From Isoetes taiwanensis (Eukaryota; Streptophyta; Lycopodiopsida; Isoetales; Isoetaceae): 64,000 nucleotides of DNA. Of this stretch, positions 23,944 to 35,280 are shown piece after piece. The position numbers and the translations under genes were made by a program. The notes under the pieces are model-generated. The model was given only the letters and a program-made list of their open reading frames with translations, was not told the origin of the DNA and made no database searches. Within the stretch, counting starts at the first letter, position 1. Each line of letters opens with the position of its first letter. The stretch lies in assembly GCA_021234155.1 (NCBI GenBank), contig JAJEKV010000050.1, positions 8,672,548-8,736,547 of the forward strand, written 5' to 3'.

Positions 23944-25114
23944 GAAGGAAGGAAGTATATTTTAACGTCCGCGGAGGCCAAACTTGACCTATGAGACGGT
24001 ACATGCAGTACACAAAGCAGATAAAACCACATCAAAAAGACAAATGCTACTGTACAATGTGTCCCTACTACTGGGATGAAAAAACCCCCACATGGGAGGA
24101 AAAACCCTGGTAGTAGGCTCTCAGATCCCTTGTCCTGTAAGGGATTCTCTAACGGTAGAGACTTGCAAAATGTAGGATGCGAGGCGTGCAACCATTGGCG
24201 ATGCCAAAGAATTGATGCAAATGTGGTGCCTCGAGCATCTAAGATCAACATGTGTTGCTTTCGGATATGCGATATATGCTTGGGACACTCTTGCGCAGCA
24301 TGGTGCTCATCCTCTCATCAGTCGCATGTGGCAACACCGGCATATTCTCTCATGCCGGGGGATTCTCGCCCTCCATCCGTAGTCCAACGACTGTTTCAAT
24401 TAGAGATGATGGGACCCGCCCTCACGGAGGCAATAGCTCTCCGTTTCTTCATAGATATATGCGCTTTCAAATACACGGTGTGGGCCATGTTCCGGTGTTG
24501 GATTAACTTTTTGCGTGTGGTAGTGCTCGCTTTTGGCTTTGCACGCAGTGGTTGCATCCCACGCAGTGGTGGCAAAGCGCCATTCGTGTGCAAAAGACTG
24601 TCCCCGGGCATCGCATAGCCACAATCTGGCGGTAGTCTATAGACCACGCTATAACCACCCATTGTGGCGATTACCCTCGCCATACCCTCTTCAAGATAAG
24701 ATGATTGTGGCTCTTGTGCCAATAACAAAGCCCTCGTGGAAGACGTTGTGCATCCATGCTTTGGTAACCTTGTGGAAATATGCAAGATGTCTTTAATCAA
24801 GATAGCGGAATGTTGCGGGGCCGAACCCGTCTCATATAGCAAAATCGATAAGGCACCGTGTCCTTGATACCTAGATCTGTATGTTAAGAAGGCCTTTTGC
24901 ACCCTCTCTAGCTTATCCTGTGTTTCTTGCTAATTCTTTGGACCCCGCACCTCTACCCCATACAACAATACCGGGTTCAACGAGTGCTCACGAGCAGGTG
25001 CTCTCGTGCCCAATCCATAGGTCTATTCTATAGCAAAATATTCTGCATAGCATACTGAGGGGGCTTCCATCCCGCTGACCCGTCTTTCCACACAATCATC
25101 CCATAACATGCTAG
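23937..25114 (-). mobile_element. RTE-like 3' fragment nested in the copia integrase, GGAA/TTCC tail
   Basis: On the minus strand, fragments LNPVLLYGVEVRGP, then MQKAFLTYRSR, SMKKRRAIASVRAG and DEHHAAQECPKHI parallel the C-terminal half of the RTE protein at 18700-19380. The 3' end reads GGACGTTAAAATATACTTCC on the minus strand and passes into TTCC units (plus strand GGAA, 23937-23956). Copia integrase codons resume at about 25115 (AAAAGTCAGACCTTTGATGC). Multiple stops are present. The tail unit resembles the copia codons AGAAGGAA at the insertion point. Confidence 0.8.
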
Positions 25115-25627
25115 CGCAAAAGTCAGACCTTTGATGCTTTTAAAGATTTCTTAGCTGAAAGCGAGAGAGAAACCGGAAGAAAGCTGAAATGTTTAAGAAG
25201 TGATAGAGGAGGGGAGTACTTATCCGGCAGGTTTAAAGCATTTTGTAAATTACATGGAATTGCTAGACAGCTGACATGCTCTCATAGTCCACAACAAAAT
25301 GGTGTAAGCGAAAGGAAAAATAGGACGATCTTGAATGCTGCCAGAGCAATGCTGAAACATACAGGCTTGCCTAATTATTTATGGGAAGAGGTTGTAAATA
25401 CTGTCGTCTACATTCAAAATAGACTTCCAAGTACCAGTGTTGCAGGTAAATTACCGGAGGAACTGTGGAACCCAAATGCTCAAATAGACTTTGCAAAGTT
25501 CAAAGTGTTTGGGTGTCTTGGCTATGTTCATGTGCATAAAGAAAATAGAAAGAAATTAGATGACAGAGCGCAAGTGGCTTTTCTAGTAGGTTATGATACT
25601 GAAAGTAAAGCATTCAGAATGCTTTAG
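25115..25627 (+). pseudogene. Copia integrase, C-terminal part of the catalytic core
   Basis: After the nested insertion the integrase continues: LRSDRGGEYLSGRF (second Asp), then SPQQNGVSERKNR with the catalytic Glu, then LPNYLWEEVVNTVVYIQNRLPS and KVFGCLGYVHV. A stop at 25626 ends this part (QNAL-stop). The frame resumes downstream in a Lys/Glu-rich linker (25679-26029). Confidence 0.85.
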
Positions 25628-25678
25628 CCAAAGGAAAAGACTATATTAATAAGTAGAGATGTAACGTTTGAAGAATCT

Positions 25679-26660
25679 ATGCTGTATAGGGAGTACAAGA
25701 CATCAAAGACTGTTTGTAACAAGGCAGGTGAGTCTACTTACAGCAGAAATAAGAAAGGAGGTGAGCTTACTTACATCGATGATGATAGTGACAGTGATAA
25801 TGATGGAGAAGAAAAAGGTGATGTTGTACCGTCTGAAATGCCAAACCAAATTGAAAGCAAGCCACAACAAGTTGAGACAAAAATGCAGAGGAAGAGAAAA
25901 ACTGAAATTGAAAAGTTGAGAGATGAAGCAAAACAGAACATTAATGATTATGGGAGATTGGATACGGGGAGAAGCAAGAGATTACAAAAGGAAGAAGAGT
26001 TACTTAATGTCTTGGCCATAAACATTTGAGCAGGCGGTTGAATCTGAAAATAGTAGAGAATGGAAAGAAGCAATGATGACTGAAATGAAGTCTTTCCATG
26101 ATAATAAAACATATGAAGTGGTTACTAAACCAGAAGGGAAAAACATTGTAGGTTGTAAATGGATTTACAGACTTAAAACTGGACCAGATGGCAAGACGAA
26201 AAGATTCAAAGCAAGGCTTGTAGCACAGGGGTATTCTCAGAAGAAGGGCCTTGACTTTGATGAAACCTTTGCTCCGATAGTCAAATTAACAAGTATCAGG
26301 TTGCTATTAGCACTTGCAAATGCAAAAAGTATGCACTTACATCACATGATGTGTCTACGGCATTTTTAAATACTGACTTAGATGAATAAATATACATGAA
26401 CCAAGCTCCTGGCTTTGAAAAGGGTGAAGGTAAAGTATGGAAACTACGGAAAGCAGTATACGGACTTAGGCAATCACCCAGACAGTGGTATAAATGCATG
26501 GATGAGTATTTGAGGAAACATTGTTTCTCCAAGCTAAATACAGATGGAAATATTTATATTTACAAAGTAGAAAAGGAATGTTGTATGATTGCCTTATACG
26601 TGGACAATTGCATCATGGCAGCTAATAGCTTACAATGTTTTGAACATTGCAAAAATGTTT
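25679..26660 (+). pseudogene. Copia linker and reverse transcriptase
   Basis: An acidic/basic linker ending RSKRLQKEEELL is followed in another frame by EQAVESENSREWKEAMMTEM. The RT then reads VGCKWIYRLK, RFKARLVAQGYSQKKGLDF, FAPIVKLTSIR, and after a shift MNQAPGFEKGEGKVWKLRKA and VYGLRQSPRQWY. The catalytic motif normally YVDD is YVDN here, losing one of the two metal-binding Asp residues. Sequence between this motif and RNase H is deleted. Confidence 0.85.
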
Positions 26661-26667
26661 TGCAAAG

Positions 26668-27050
26668 TTGCATGGAAAAGCAAGAAACAGACAGCTATAG
26701 CATTATCATCTGCTGAAGCAGAATACGCAGCCACTGCGCTTGCAACTAAAGAAATTATATGGCTCAAAAGATTGCTGCATGAGCTGGGTGAAGCACAAGA
26801 AAAACCTACAATTTTATACTGTGATAACATGAGCTGTATAGCTCTTATAAAAAACCCTGTATTACACGAAAGAACAAAACATATCGAATTGCAGATGTAC
26901 TTTGTCAGGGATGTTGTAGAGAAGAAGATCATATCTGTAGAATATCTTCATACATGCATTCAAGTTGCAGATATATTCAAAAAGGCTTTAAGAGAAAACA
27001 GGTTTCATGAGTTCGAATTAAAACTAGGTGTGAATGCATTCCAGTTATAG
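26668..27050 (+). pseudogene. Copia RNase H
   Basis: The segment reads TAIALSSAEAEYAATALATK, then ILYCDNMSCIALIKNPVLHE, then RTKHIELQMYFVRD, and ends at 27050. These are the conserved RNase H blocks of copia elements, with the acidic residues present. It is joined directly to the truncated RT by an internal deletion. Confidence 0.85.
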
Positions 27051-27228
27051 TGCAGCGCAGCCCAAACACTTATGTAGTTGCACTCAGTCTAGATCTGATG
27101 GTACAACAGAAAACTTTGCTAGCTACAGAAAGTTACAGTGCACACAGTCTAGATCTGATGGTACAGCAGAAAACATTGCAAACTGCAGAAAGTTATTATA
27201 GATTCTCAAGTTAAGACATTAAGGGGAG

Positions 27229-27618
27229 TGTTGGAAATTACATGTGGAATAGTGAAGTAATGTCTTAACATATTTTATTACACTTAAGGTTCGGAATATA
27301 TTTTCAATGGTCGTAGAGCAGGTTAAAAGAAAATAGTAAGGCAACTCTAGTTGGGCCAAGTGGAAAACAGATATAGCATACAGGGAGAATCGGCGGAATG
27401 GATAAGGTACGTGAATCGGATTAAATGATGGAGATAGATGGTGGATTCACCTGTAATGAATGGGACACTTAGCTGGATACAGGTGAGCCGGAATCAAGCA
27501 GCCGAAATAGTGAATCGGATTTCATTGGTTCGTTTGTTCTTTGGGTTGAATTATTGTTCATTAGTATTTTGAAATTAGAAGTCTTCATATTTTGTATATT
27601 TGCAATACATGGTTGACA
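27229..27618 (+). repeat. Copia 3' LTR with preceding polypurine tract
   Basis: The polypurine tract AAGGGGAG (27221-27228) is followed by TGTTGGAAATTAC. The 3' LTR starts here and a plausible CA end lies near 27618 (GGTTGACA). No second LTR is present in the window for comparison, so the right end is approximate. A duplicated motif 'cagtctagatctgatggtacaacagaaaac' precedes it at about 27086 and 27149. Confidence 0.6.
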
Positions 27619-27804
27619 AAGGTGAGTATTGAAATAAATCGAGAGGAGGTAGATCAATTACTAGAGTTTTTCTTACAAGAGGGTATAGTATAGGGCTGAA
27701 AATTTGTTCAAATTTGTTGCCTCTAACATTGCGAATTGTCCAACACCTCCTTAAGTGCAGAAAAGGGGTAACTCTACCTTGCTGCAAAAGTGGTGACCAT
27801 TTTG

Positions 27805-28031
27805 CATGCATGGAGACGGTATAAGGGGCAAGGGGGGGATTTTCTTGGAACCATTGGTTTGTTTTAGGGGTTTCCTAGGCTTGGGTGCATGTGTAATGGA
27901 TATGTGTAACAGAGAGATTCCGCTTTGATGGTCCAAAAATGGATAAGGTGGTGGAAAAATGCTACGTGGGGGCATGAATCGAAAGAGTACGCCACCATTT
28001 TGCATGCATTATGCATTGAGACAGTATAAAT
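27805..28031 (+). promoter_or_regulatory. Promoter of globulin B: RY boxes, ACGTGG, TATA
   Basis: RY boxes CATGCA lie at 27805-27810 and 28003-28008, ACGTGG at 27964-27969, and TATAAAT at 28025-28031, 56 bp before the ATG. The arrangement is the same as in gene A, so regulation is expected to be shared. Confidence 0.7.
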
Positions 28032-28086
28032 GAGGCCAGTGCAATGCATAGCAGAGCAGACCCGTCAGTTAGTTCTACTAACAGCC

Positions 28087-30224
28087 ATGGCAATGTCCAA
28101 GTCCTTTTGGGTACTTCTATGTCTGGTCCTAGTCTGTGCTGCGGATGCCCGACGCCGCGAAAATGAGGAACGAGGTCGGGAAGAGCGGCCTGACCAGGAA
28201 CGAGGTCGGGAAGAGCGGCCTGACGAGGAGGAAAGTGAGGAATGGCTCAAACCTCGTGAGCCTAGGACCCAGTTCGAATCTGAAGCCGGCAAGGTTGAGA
28301 CATGGGCCTCTCAATTCCCTGCTCTTCGACGTGCTGGTTTTGAAGCTGCCAGAATCACCGTTCAGTCTGGCGGATTGCTTCTTCCCATCTACTCCAATTC
28401 TCATGCTATCATATCTCTTGCGGAAGGTAATAACTTACATTGCTGCTCTTGTTTGTTGTCTAAGTAACTTAGATCCTAAGTAAGCGCTGTTTTAAACAAT
28501 CGATCTTAGGAACTTTCCATCGGAGCTCCTGGTGGAAGTTACATTTTCCCTGCTTCTGCTTCTGTTGTCGATCCTAAAGCTATGCCTCTCTTTTAACAAC
28601 TAAGTTATGTTGCTCTCTGCTCTGATTTCATCTGTCAGCATTGTTGTTGTTGTTGTTAGTCTAGGTACTTTAACCTAACATTGTTTCTGCCTTTTGCAGG
28701 CTCTGGAATTTTTGGTCTAGTCGCTGAAAATGCAGGCTCGTTCGGTCAGAGGAATCAGTTCAAGATCAGCAAGGGTGCTGTAGTGGCTGTTCCCAAAGGA
28801 ACAGCTTATTGGTTCTACAATAATGCAGAGCAAGCTGCACGCCTTATTGACATCGCACATCATGGCAGAGACACTGATCGTTTTAGGGTATGCCTTTTTG
28901 TTCTTCCTTGGGAACTTTTAGTATAGGATTATTGTTCTTGCAGCACTTTAGCATATATGCATCATCTTATCATAAGATAGCATTTACAGAATATCATGCC
29001 ATATGCATTTTGAATGATCATATGCAGAAACATATCATACAATCATGTGTGCTGTGATTACTTATTTCATAGCATATGTAGAAAGATCATGGCATTGATA
29101 TGCTTCGTGTGCAGCAATTCCAACCATTTAGTGGCAGAGCTGGTTTCAGTCCTCGTGTTCTTTCTCAAGCATGGGATGTGTCTGAAGAAACCGTGAGGAG
29201 CATCTTAGAAAGACGAGAGAAACAGGGAGGAATTATCAAGGTATCCAGGGAGTCCTTGGAACGTGAAGAAAGATCTGAAATCAATCTTGGCGCATCGCAT
29301 TTAATTCACCAGCTCGGTCGTGATTTCCCAGAGGTTTCAGTAAGGCAAGCTGGAGAGCTTAGGGAGCTCAACAGTCAGAAAATGCTTGCTTTGGCAGATC
29401 TGGACCTGTCAGCACGTTCTTTGAGGCTGGAAAGAGTGAGTGCTCATTTCACTTCATTTTAAGCATGAATTGGTAGTTCTTGTGATTATGGACTACTGAG
29501 CTTGATAGTTTCTCCTGTAGTAACTTTAAAATGTGCTAATGTAACTATTGCAATGTCATGATAACAATAGGAAGGAGATGTTAACCAAACTTGCAGATCC
29601 TAGTTTATGCTCTTTCAGCATTACCTGCTAGCATCTCCTTATCATTTTTATGATATTACAATGTTTGTTGTCTCATGCATGCCCTTCTGTGATTGAACAG
29701 GGAGCAATATATGCACCAAACTACATTCACAATGGGGATAAGGTCATTTATGTTGCGAGAGGTAATGCTGACCTTGAAATTGTTTCCAACAATGGCAAGA
29801 GACTTGTGGCACAGAGATTTCAGGAGGGCGAACTTGTCCTTGTTCCAAGAGGCTTCCAACATGTTGAAGTAGCTGGAGATCAAGGATATGAAACTTTTGC
29901 AGTTATAAATACTCATAGGTACACATACATCACCCATAAGTTTTTCTTTGTCAAATTCAGGCTAGAGTTGTTTTGTCAATGTGATGCTCAAGTTATGATG
30001 TGGTTAATTTATTGCTGAACAATTTCAGGCCTCGCAATTCTTATTTGGCTGGAGGGAATGGGCTTCTGAACCGCCTACCAAGGGCCATAGTGTCTAGTGC
30101 ATTGGGCTTAAGCAGAGATGATGCTGACAAATTGCTTAGGCAACGAGAGCAGAATGAGGCTGTGATTTTCCCTGCTGCAAACCAAAAGCAGCAGAGGGAA
30201 CCAGAGAATATCCTAATGCATTAG
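28087..30224 (+). CDS. 11S (legumin-type) storage globulin B, five exons
   Basis: Exons are 28087-28426, 28700-28887, 29115-29435, 29701-29918 and 30029-30224, each exactly as long as in gene A, giving 420 residues. Translations differ from A at about four positions: Ser to Phe in NAG-S-x-GQR, Asn to Ser in FKI-x-KG, Asp to Asn and Met to Val near the C-terminus. Signal peptide, two cupin domains, missing Asn-Gly processing site and lack of cysteines in the mature chain are all shared. Near identity including introns indicates recent duplication or gene conversion. It is likely co-expressed with A as a storage protein. Confidence 0.88.
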
Positions 30225-30373
30225 AGAAGGTTTAGCTTGTGTGCTCTTCTAATAAGGCTCGAGAGCATGAGCCTTATGCATATGGTATATCTATAGCTGT
30301 ACTGTCATGTAGAAGCTCCAGTTCTGAAGCTTCTTATGCTAGTTTAGTTGTCTTTGTACCTATTGGTATCAGT

Positions 30374-30379
30374 AATAAA
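30374..30379 (+). terminator. Poly(A) signal AATAAA of globulin B
   Basis: Same position relative to the stop codon as in gene A (150 bp downstream). Confidence 0.6.
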
Positions 30380-30485
30380 GAGCACATTTTCTTGAACTAT
30401 GTTTCGACTTCTTGTTATCTTTCCATTGGTTTTGGCTTATTGTTGTTAAATACTTTGGTATGGTCTGAATCCTGTACATGGTCGT

Positions 30486-30985
30486 TAAGATAAAGAGGAA
30501 CTTCTCGAAGCATGTCATTGGTGCTGTTCTAATAATTAGTTAGAACATGCCCTTAGCTAAAGTTTTATGGTCGTTTAAGATAAAGAGGAACTTCTTGAAA
30601 CATGTCATTGGTGCTGTTCTAATAATTAGTTAGTTGTAGCACAAGAACATGCCCTTAGCTAAAATTTTATGAATGTAGTTCCTCTATGGTGTATCACAAC
30701 AAAAATATATGGTGTATCAAGAGGAACTTCTCGAAGCATGTCATTGTTGCTGTTCTAATAATTAGTTAGTTGTAGCATAAGAATGTGCCCTTAGCTAAAG
30801 TTTTATGAATGTAGTTCCTCTATGGTGTATTCACAACAAAAATATACGGTGTATCACAACAAAAATATATGGCGTATCACAACAACAAAAATATACTTAC
30901 ATATATCTCCCAAAGCATGGTGGTGCTTTTTTAATACATCAACTTTCAAAGCATGGTGGTGCTTTTCTAATAAAACATGCTTTTA
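30486..30985 (+). repeat. Decayed tandem repeats in the 3' flank of globulin B
   Basis: Units 'aagaggaacttctcgaagcatgtcattg...' recur at about 30495, 30593 and 30718, with 'gtgtatcacaacaaaaatata' pieces. Copy number and spacing differ from the 14476 array, showing independent change after duplication. Confidence 0.7.
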
Positions 30986-31088
30986 GCTAAAGTATGTGTA
31001 ATTCAACATGCAATAGTGACAAAATGGATTGCATACCAAAAGGACACACTGGGCAGATGTCACTGGGATTCCTTCTTCTGGGATTCCA

Positions 31089-32976
31089 ATTTTTTTTCCA
31101 CATGTCATCACAAGTTCTTTCTGATGGTTTCTTCAAAAATTATATGAAAATAAATAGTATAGCTCGAGATAATGAGATGTGAGTGCAATTGTCTCATTTT
31201 GCTTCAGGGATCCTAAAGTGACTGATACTTCTTTGCAAATTTTGAATGACCCTTGGTTGTCTGTTTTTGGGTATGCTTTCACGAGTAACCCATCCGTCAC
31301 AGTTTGACTTGCATTGACTTTTTCTTTACTTGAGTTCATTATGGAATTTCTCCTAGCTTCCAAATTATTTTGCTCTTGAATTTTTGGGCACTAGCACTTT
31401 TGTTTGTCTGGTTCAAGAGCCATTTGACCTTTTTGCAAAAAACCAACCATAAAAAATATATAAGCATATGAATTTGACTGGTTTTATTTGAAATTGGGAA
31501 TTATAATCTGCCACTCTGAACATGTATTTCTCCATCATCTTAATTCCAAATGAAACAAATTTCAATTCACATCAGTCCAACTGCTTGTGTACAGTTGACT
31601 GCACCTTGTTGGTGGATCCCTCTGGTAGACAATCAACCACTTTGCTTTACAGTGCACCCATTGACTCAAAGACATTGGAAAAGTCTTTGCCGAATCTTAA
31701 CTATTAAAAGATGGTATGACTCAAGCCGCGATTCTACATGGGAGGCTTTTCAGTTAAAGTTTCTATTGGGGCGATGGGATAGAGTTCTTTGGCAAAAAGT
31801 TGTTGATTTTCTACAGCCTATTCTGCCACACCAAGAAGATATTTTGGTATGGGTTTGTCATGAAGAAATTAAGGAGTGCAAACTTGTGAACTCTATGTAT
31901 CGCTTGTTGCTTGATAATCATATTCTTCCTCCGCCTAATAAGTGGTCTCTTCAACTTCCTCCTCTTCAATGGCGTAAGGTGTGGTCTTGGGCATGGGACA
32001 AGCTACTTCATCCTAAAGTGGCGCTTCTTTGGTGGCGATTCTTCATAGGTGTCTCATGGGTTAATGTGCTTGTCCATAAGTTTAACCCTAGAATATCAAA
32101 TCGTGTCCAAGATGCAAGCGTGGATCCGAGACCATTGAGCATTGCTTTTTCATGTGTGAACACCTTAGACATGTATGGGACCGGTTGTTTTCCCTTTTCG
32201 TGTTTCACTAACAAGTCAACAACCGCTTTTGGCAATTTACCCAAGTACCGGACAGAGTTACAAGGCCGCTTTTCATCTAGCAGCCAGGATGGTTGCTTTG
32301 GACTATCTGGAAAAGACGAAGATTGGTAATCTTCAAAGGTCTGGATGTGGCAGATAATCGTGTTCTCCAAGAAGCTCAAGGTTACATTGTAAAGTCGTAT
32401 CATTGTTCTTCACTTGCCCCTCGCAAGAGGCGATTGATTTTTGAGGAGTATTTGGATGTGCACTCTTATGCTTAGGCAGGTTGCTTCACTCGGTGGGTCT
32501 CTGCTTATCCGCTGAGATTTTATTCCTGTCTCTGCATTTATACTTGTATTTGACTCTTTGATTGAATAAAGTCTGACGTCCTTCAACAAAAAAAAAATTC
32601 ACATGTTCCTAACGGTTTTTCCTGATATTTATTTTAAAAAAACAGATTAAAATGTTAAATAAAACTCGAGATATCATCATTTGAGTGTGAATACATTTTT
32701 CTGCCATGGGGAAGTGCATTGGCCAAATTTTCTGTCCACTTTGAACACGTTTTTCTCATCATCTCAGATCCAAATCAAGCCAATTTTTTTTCCACATGTC
32801 ACTACAAACCTTTCTCTGATTGCTCCTTCAAAAATTATATGAAAATAAATAGTATAGCTCGAGATAATTAGATGTGAGTGCAATTGTCTCATTTTGCTTC
32901 AGGGATCCTAAAGTGACTGATACTTCTTTGCAAATTTTGAATGAAAATTGGTTGTCTGTATTTGGGTATGCTTTCA
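31089..32976 (+). repeat. Pair of ~190-bp direct repeats (31089-31285 and 32787-32976)
   Basis: Both copies run from 'ttttttttccacatgtca' through 'gaaaataaatagtatagctcgagataat' and 'cagggatcctaaagtgactgatac' to 'gggtatgctttca'. They are about 95% alike. A second, weaker similarity (31508-31556 with 32730-32780) suggests one longer unit repeated in tandem, later split by the LINE fragment at 31573. Confidence 0.7.
31573..32595 (+). mobile_element. 5'-truncated L1-type LINE with poly(A) and 9-bp target-site duplication
   Basis: This is the 3' end of LINE ORF2: RRWYDSSRDSTWEAFQ..., KWSLQLPPLQWRKVWSW and the zf-RVT block HPKVALLWWRFFIG. After a frameshift it continues CEHLRHVWDRLFS and ends at about 32475. 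A short 3' UTR ends in about 13 A residues. AATTCACAT flanks the insert at 31564-31572 and 32596-32604, the signature of target-primed reverse transcription. It represents the portion missing from the LINE at 2561, though I cannot show they are the same family. Confidence 0.85.
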
Positions 32977-33078
32977 GTAGTGGAGAAAATACTAAGGGTT
33001 ATTGCTGCAACATCCATATCAAAGCCTGCGTATGAACTATATGAGAAGTGTTCAGCTTGTATACACATATCCCAAAAT

Positions 33079-34690
33079 GTAATACCATTCTAGACCGCCA
33101 TTTGCACAACATGCTTTGCAATTGGCATCTCTTTTTGCAACGACTTTAGATCATTCATTGGTTGCATGCGTAATACTTATCTTCTAGGGACTATATAAAA
33201 CATCATTATCTAGCCACAACATGGAAGATGTGAATTGTTGTTGCAGATGGTATGTAACTAAATGTAACAATGCAATTGTGAATGACAAGGGTATGATATC
33301 CAACGTGAAAATGCTAAAGGTAATAACATTGCAACAAAACAATCTTTAAGTAAATCTCTTAATTAGACTCACCTATAGTGAGAGTTAAATATAAAATTCA
33401 CCAAAAGCCACACTTGATCTAATGCCCGCCAGTAAATATTTGCTCTGTAATTTGATTTGTACACAAAATATCATGGGCCTTTTGTTTACAAGTGTCTTCT
33501 ACACATAGAGCTACTTTGGTTCACCTACGAATAGAATAGAATAGAATAGAATAGTTTTTTTTAACGTCCACGGAGACCAATAAGTCATGGGACCCATACA
33601 ATGGTTTCATTACTACTAGGGAAAAACCTTTTTCAAGGGAAAAACCTTTGCAGTAATGATGATACTAGACAAGCAGAGATAATGACTATTGAGGGCTCAG
33701 TAATTGCACGAAGAAAATAAACAAAGTTCCATAAACAAGACATGAGGTAAGAAGTTGGAAACATGAAACACTGCTATAATTAAGGTATTTTCTCCTAGCA
33801 CTCTTGCCGTAGCGAAACATACACTTGCATCAGAACCCCTGCTTTTCGGAACTAGGATAATGCAGCACAACTATTTGTTGTATTCTTTTATCAATCTGAC
33901 TTATTACAACTGAGAAAATAGGCAAAAGATGAGAAATCAGATAAACTAGTATTGGAATATAGAGACTGGCTATTTTGAACCAACCACTTTAAGTTGTTAT
34001 AAATCAAAATCTTCGAGAACTTCTAATTAAAGGGGCAATCTCCAATCAATGAATTGCACTATTTGTGTGGTTATGTAATCCTTGAAATGCTGCTCTACAT
34101 AAGCCATATCCTCGAATACTATTTATGTTAGAAAAAATATAAATCTTGCTTATTTTAGAATAAATATAACAACCCAACAAAATTGATTCATCTAAAAAGT
34201 ATAAGCTAACCTTGAAGTTTTGCTCAAAGGGACATTGTTTTGGAACAAATAGGCTTGGAGCAAGTTTTAGAGCTTTCGTTACAAAGGTTTTGGTGGTTGT
34301 CCCGTGTGTGTTTGGAGGGAAGGGATTTGTCTCATATGAAGGCATGCTCTCTAGCCTGAGAATTATTTATTTATCGAAACTCTAATTATCAAACTGCAAT
34401 TCATATGTTTTGGATTCAAAGAAAGTAGATTCATGAGGCATTTAACACGATGAAAGTACGGATCCGGTGTGGCATTATTCGCGTATTGTGTTCTCGGAAC
34501 AAAAATGATGAGACAGGAACTAAATGATGAGATTAAGACACAAGCATGGCATTATTATTCCATTATATTCAAGTCAAGCTTACAAGTCAGCTATAAACAA
34601 CAAACACCATGTCACTTCAACGACATATTCTGGTGATAGACTGTACACTATGAGAATGAAGAAAAGCCCCATCTACATTGCATTCACGAA
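33079..34690. repeat. Duplicated block X2 (partner at 8893-10393)
   Basis: Parallel to X1 from 'tgtaataccattctaga' to 'catctacattgcattcac'. A retroelement insertion lies at 33530-33706, and a second begins right after the block at 34697. X1 lies before globulin A and X2 after globulin B, so the two duplications are not a single simple tandem copy. Confidence 0.85.
33530..33706 (-). mobile_element. RTE-family 3' end with ATTCT tail, minus strand
   Basis: On the plus strand GAATA units (33530-33555) are followed by TTTTTTTTAACGTCCACGG, the reverse complement of the family 3' end. Block X1 lacks the insert; its site reads 'cctatgaaataacgaag...cacgaagaaaataa'. The insert is about 150 bp plus tail. 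Confidence 0.75.
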
Positions 34691-34696
34691 TGAGGA

Positions 34697-35280
34697 GAAT
34701 AGAATAGAATAGAATAGAATAGAATAGAATAGAATAGGTTTCTTAGCGTCCACGAAGACCAATTGGCCTATGGGACCCAAACAAAAGAGAGCAAAGAAGA
34801 CAATTATTCTTGTGATTAAAAACCCATACGAAGGGTTTCAGGGGAAAAACCTTAGCAAAGAATAAGTATCTTGGCACGCATAATTGTATAGGACAGTTCA
34901 ATACCGTCCCGGAGGACACAACTGAGTGCGTGCATCCATAACCTCCTGGAGGTATGACCCCAACAAACCCACTGACGTCGTATTCAATAACTCATGCAAC
35001 GGTTGGCCAGGCACTAGTAACCGAACATACCGCTCTCAAATATGGGCAAACACTGGGCAGATCTGGAGGGCATGACATTCATCCTCAATGGCGCCCTGGT
35101 GGCAACACTGGCACAGCCTTTGCTCTCGTGCTTCCCGAGCCCAACGTCCTGTCTCAATGCGGAGGCGATGTGCACCCTTGCGAATGGAAGCTATAAGTCT
35201 GCGCTTCTTCATGGGCAACTGGGTGTACAAGTACTGGTGTGGGCCTCTTGTGAGCCTAGGATTGACTTGCTGCTGGTAGT
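34697..35280 (-). mobile_element. RTE-like element 3' portion with ATTCT tail, cut by a gypsy LTR
   Basis: The tail 34697-34738 (GAATA units on the plus strand) is followed on the minus strand by the 3' UTR and then the end of the ORF: PMKKRRLIASIRKGAHRLRI, then CQCCHQGAIEDECHALQICP. This matches 19150-19558 closely and extends beyond that copy's truncated 3' end. At 35280/35281 the sequence switches to the gypsy LTR TGTGACG, so the LTR element inserted into, or recombined with, this copy. Confidence 0.85.

Larger units (their letters stand above)
22296..27618 (+). mobile_element. Ty1/copia retrotransposon relic with one recognisable 3' LTR
   Basis: The order gag, protease, integrase, reverse transcriptase, RNase H, polypurine tract and 3' LTR is the copia order. 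No 5' LTR or primer-binding site is visible; the 5' end abuts the LINE-like ORF at about 22296. The integrase is split by a nested RTE fragment (23937-25114), and a deletion removes sequence between RT and RNase H. Several stops and shifts confirm it is dead. Confidence 0.85.
27688..31070 (+). repeat. Segmental duplication block B containing globulin gene B
   Basis: Counterpart of 11544-14985 in the same orientation. Introns differ by small indels. The largest is in intron 3, where block A has about 70 bp more ('ggagctacctatacctgcacg...'). Confidence 0.9.
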
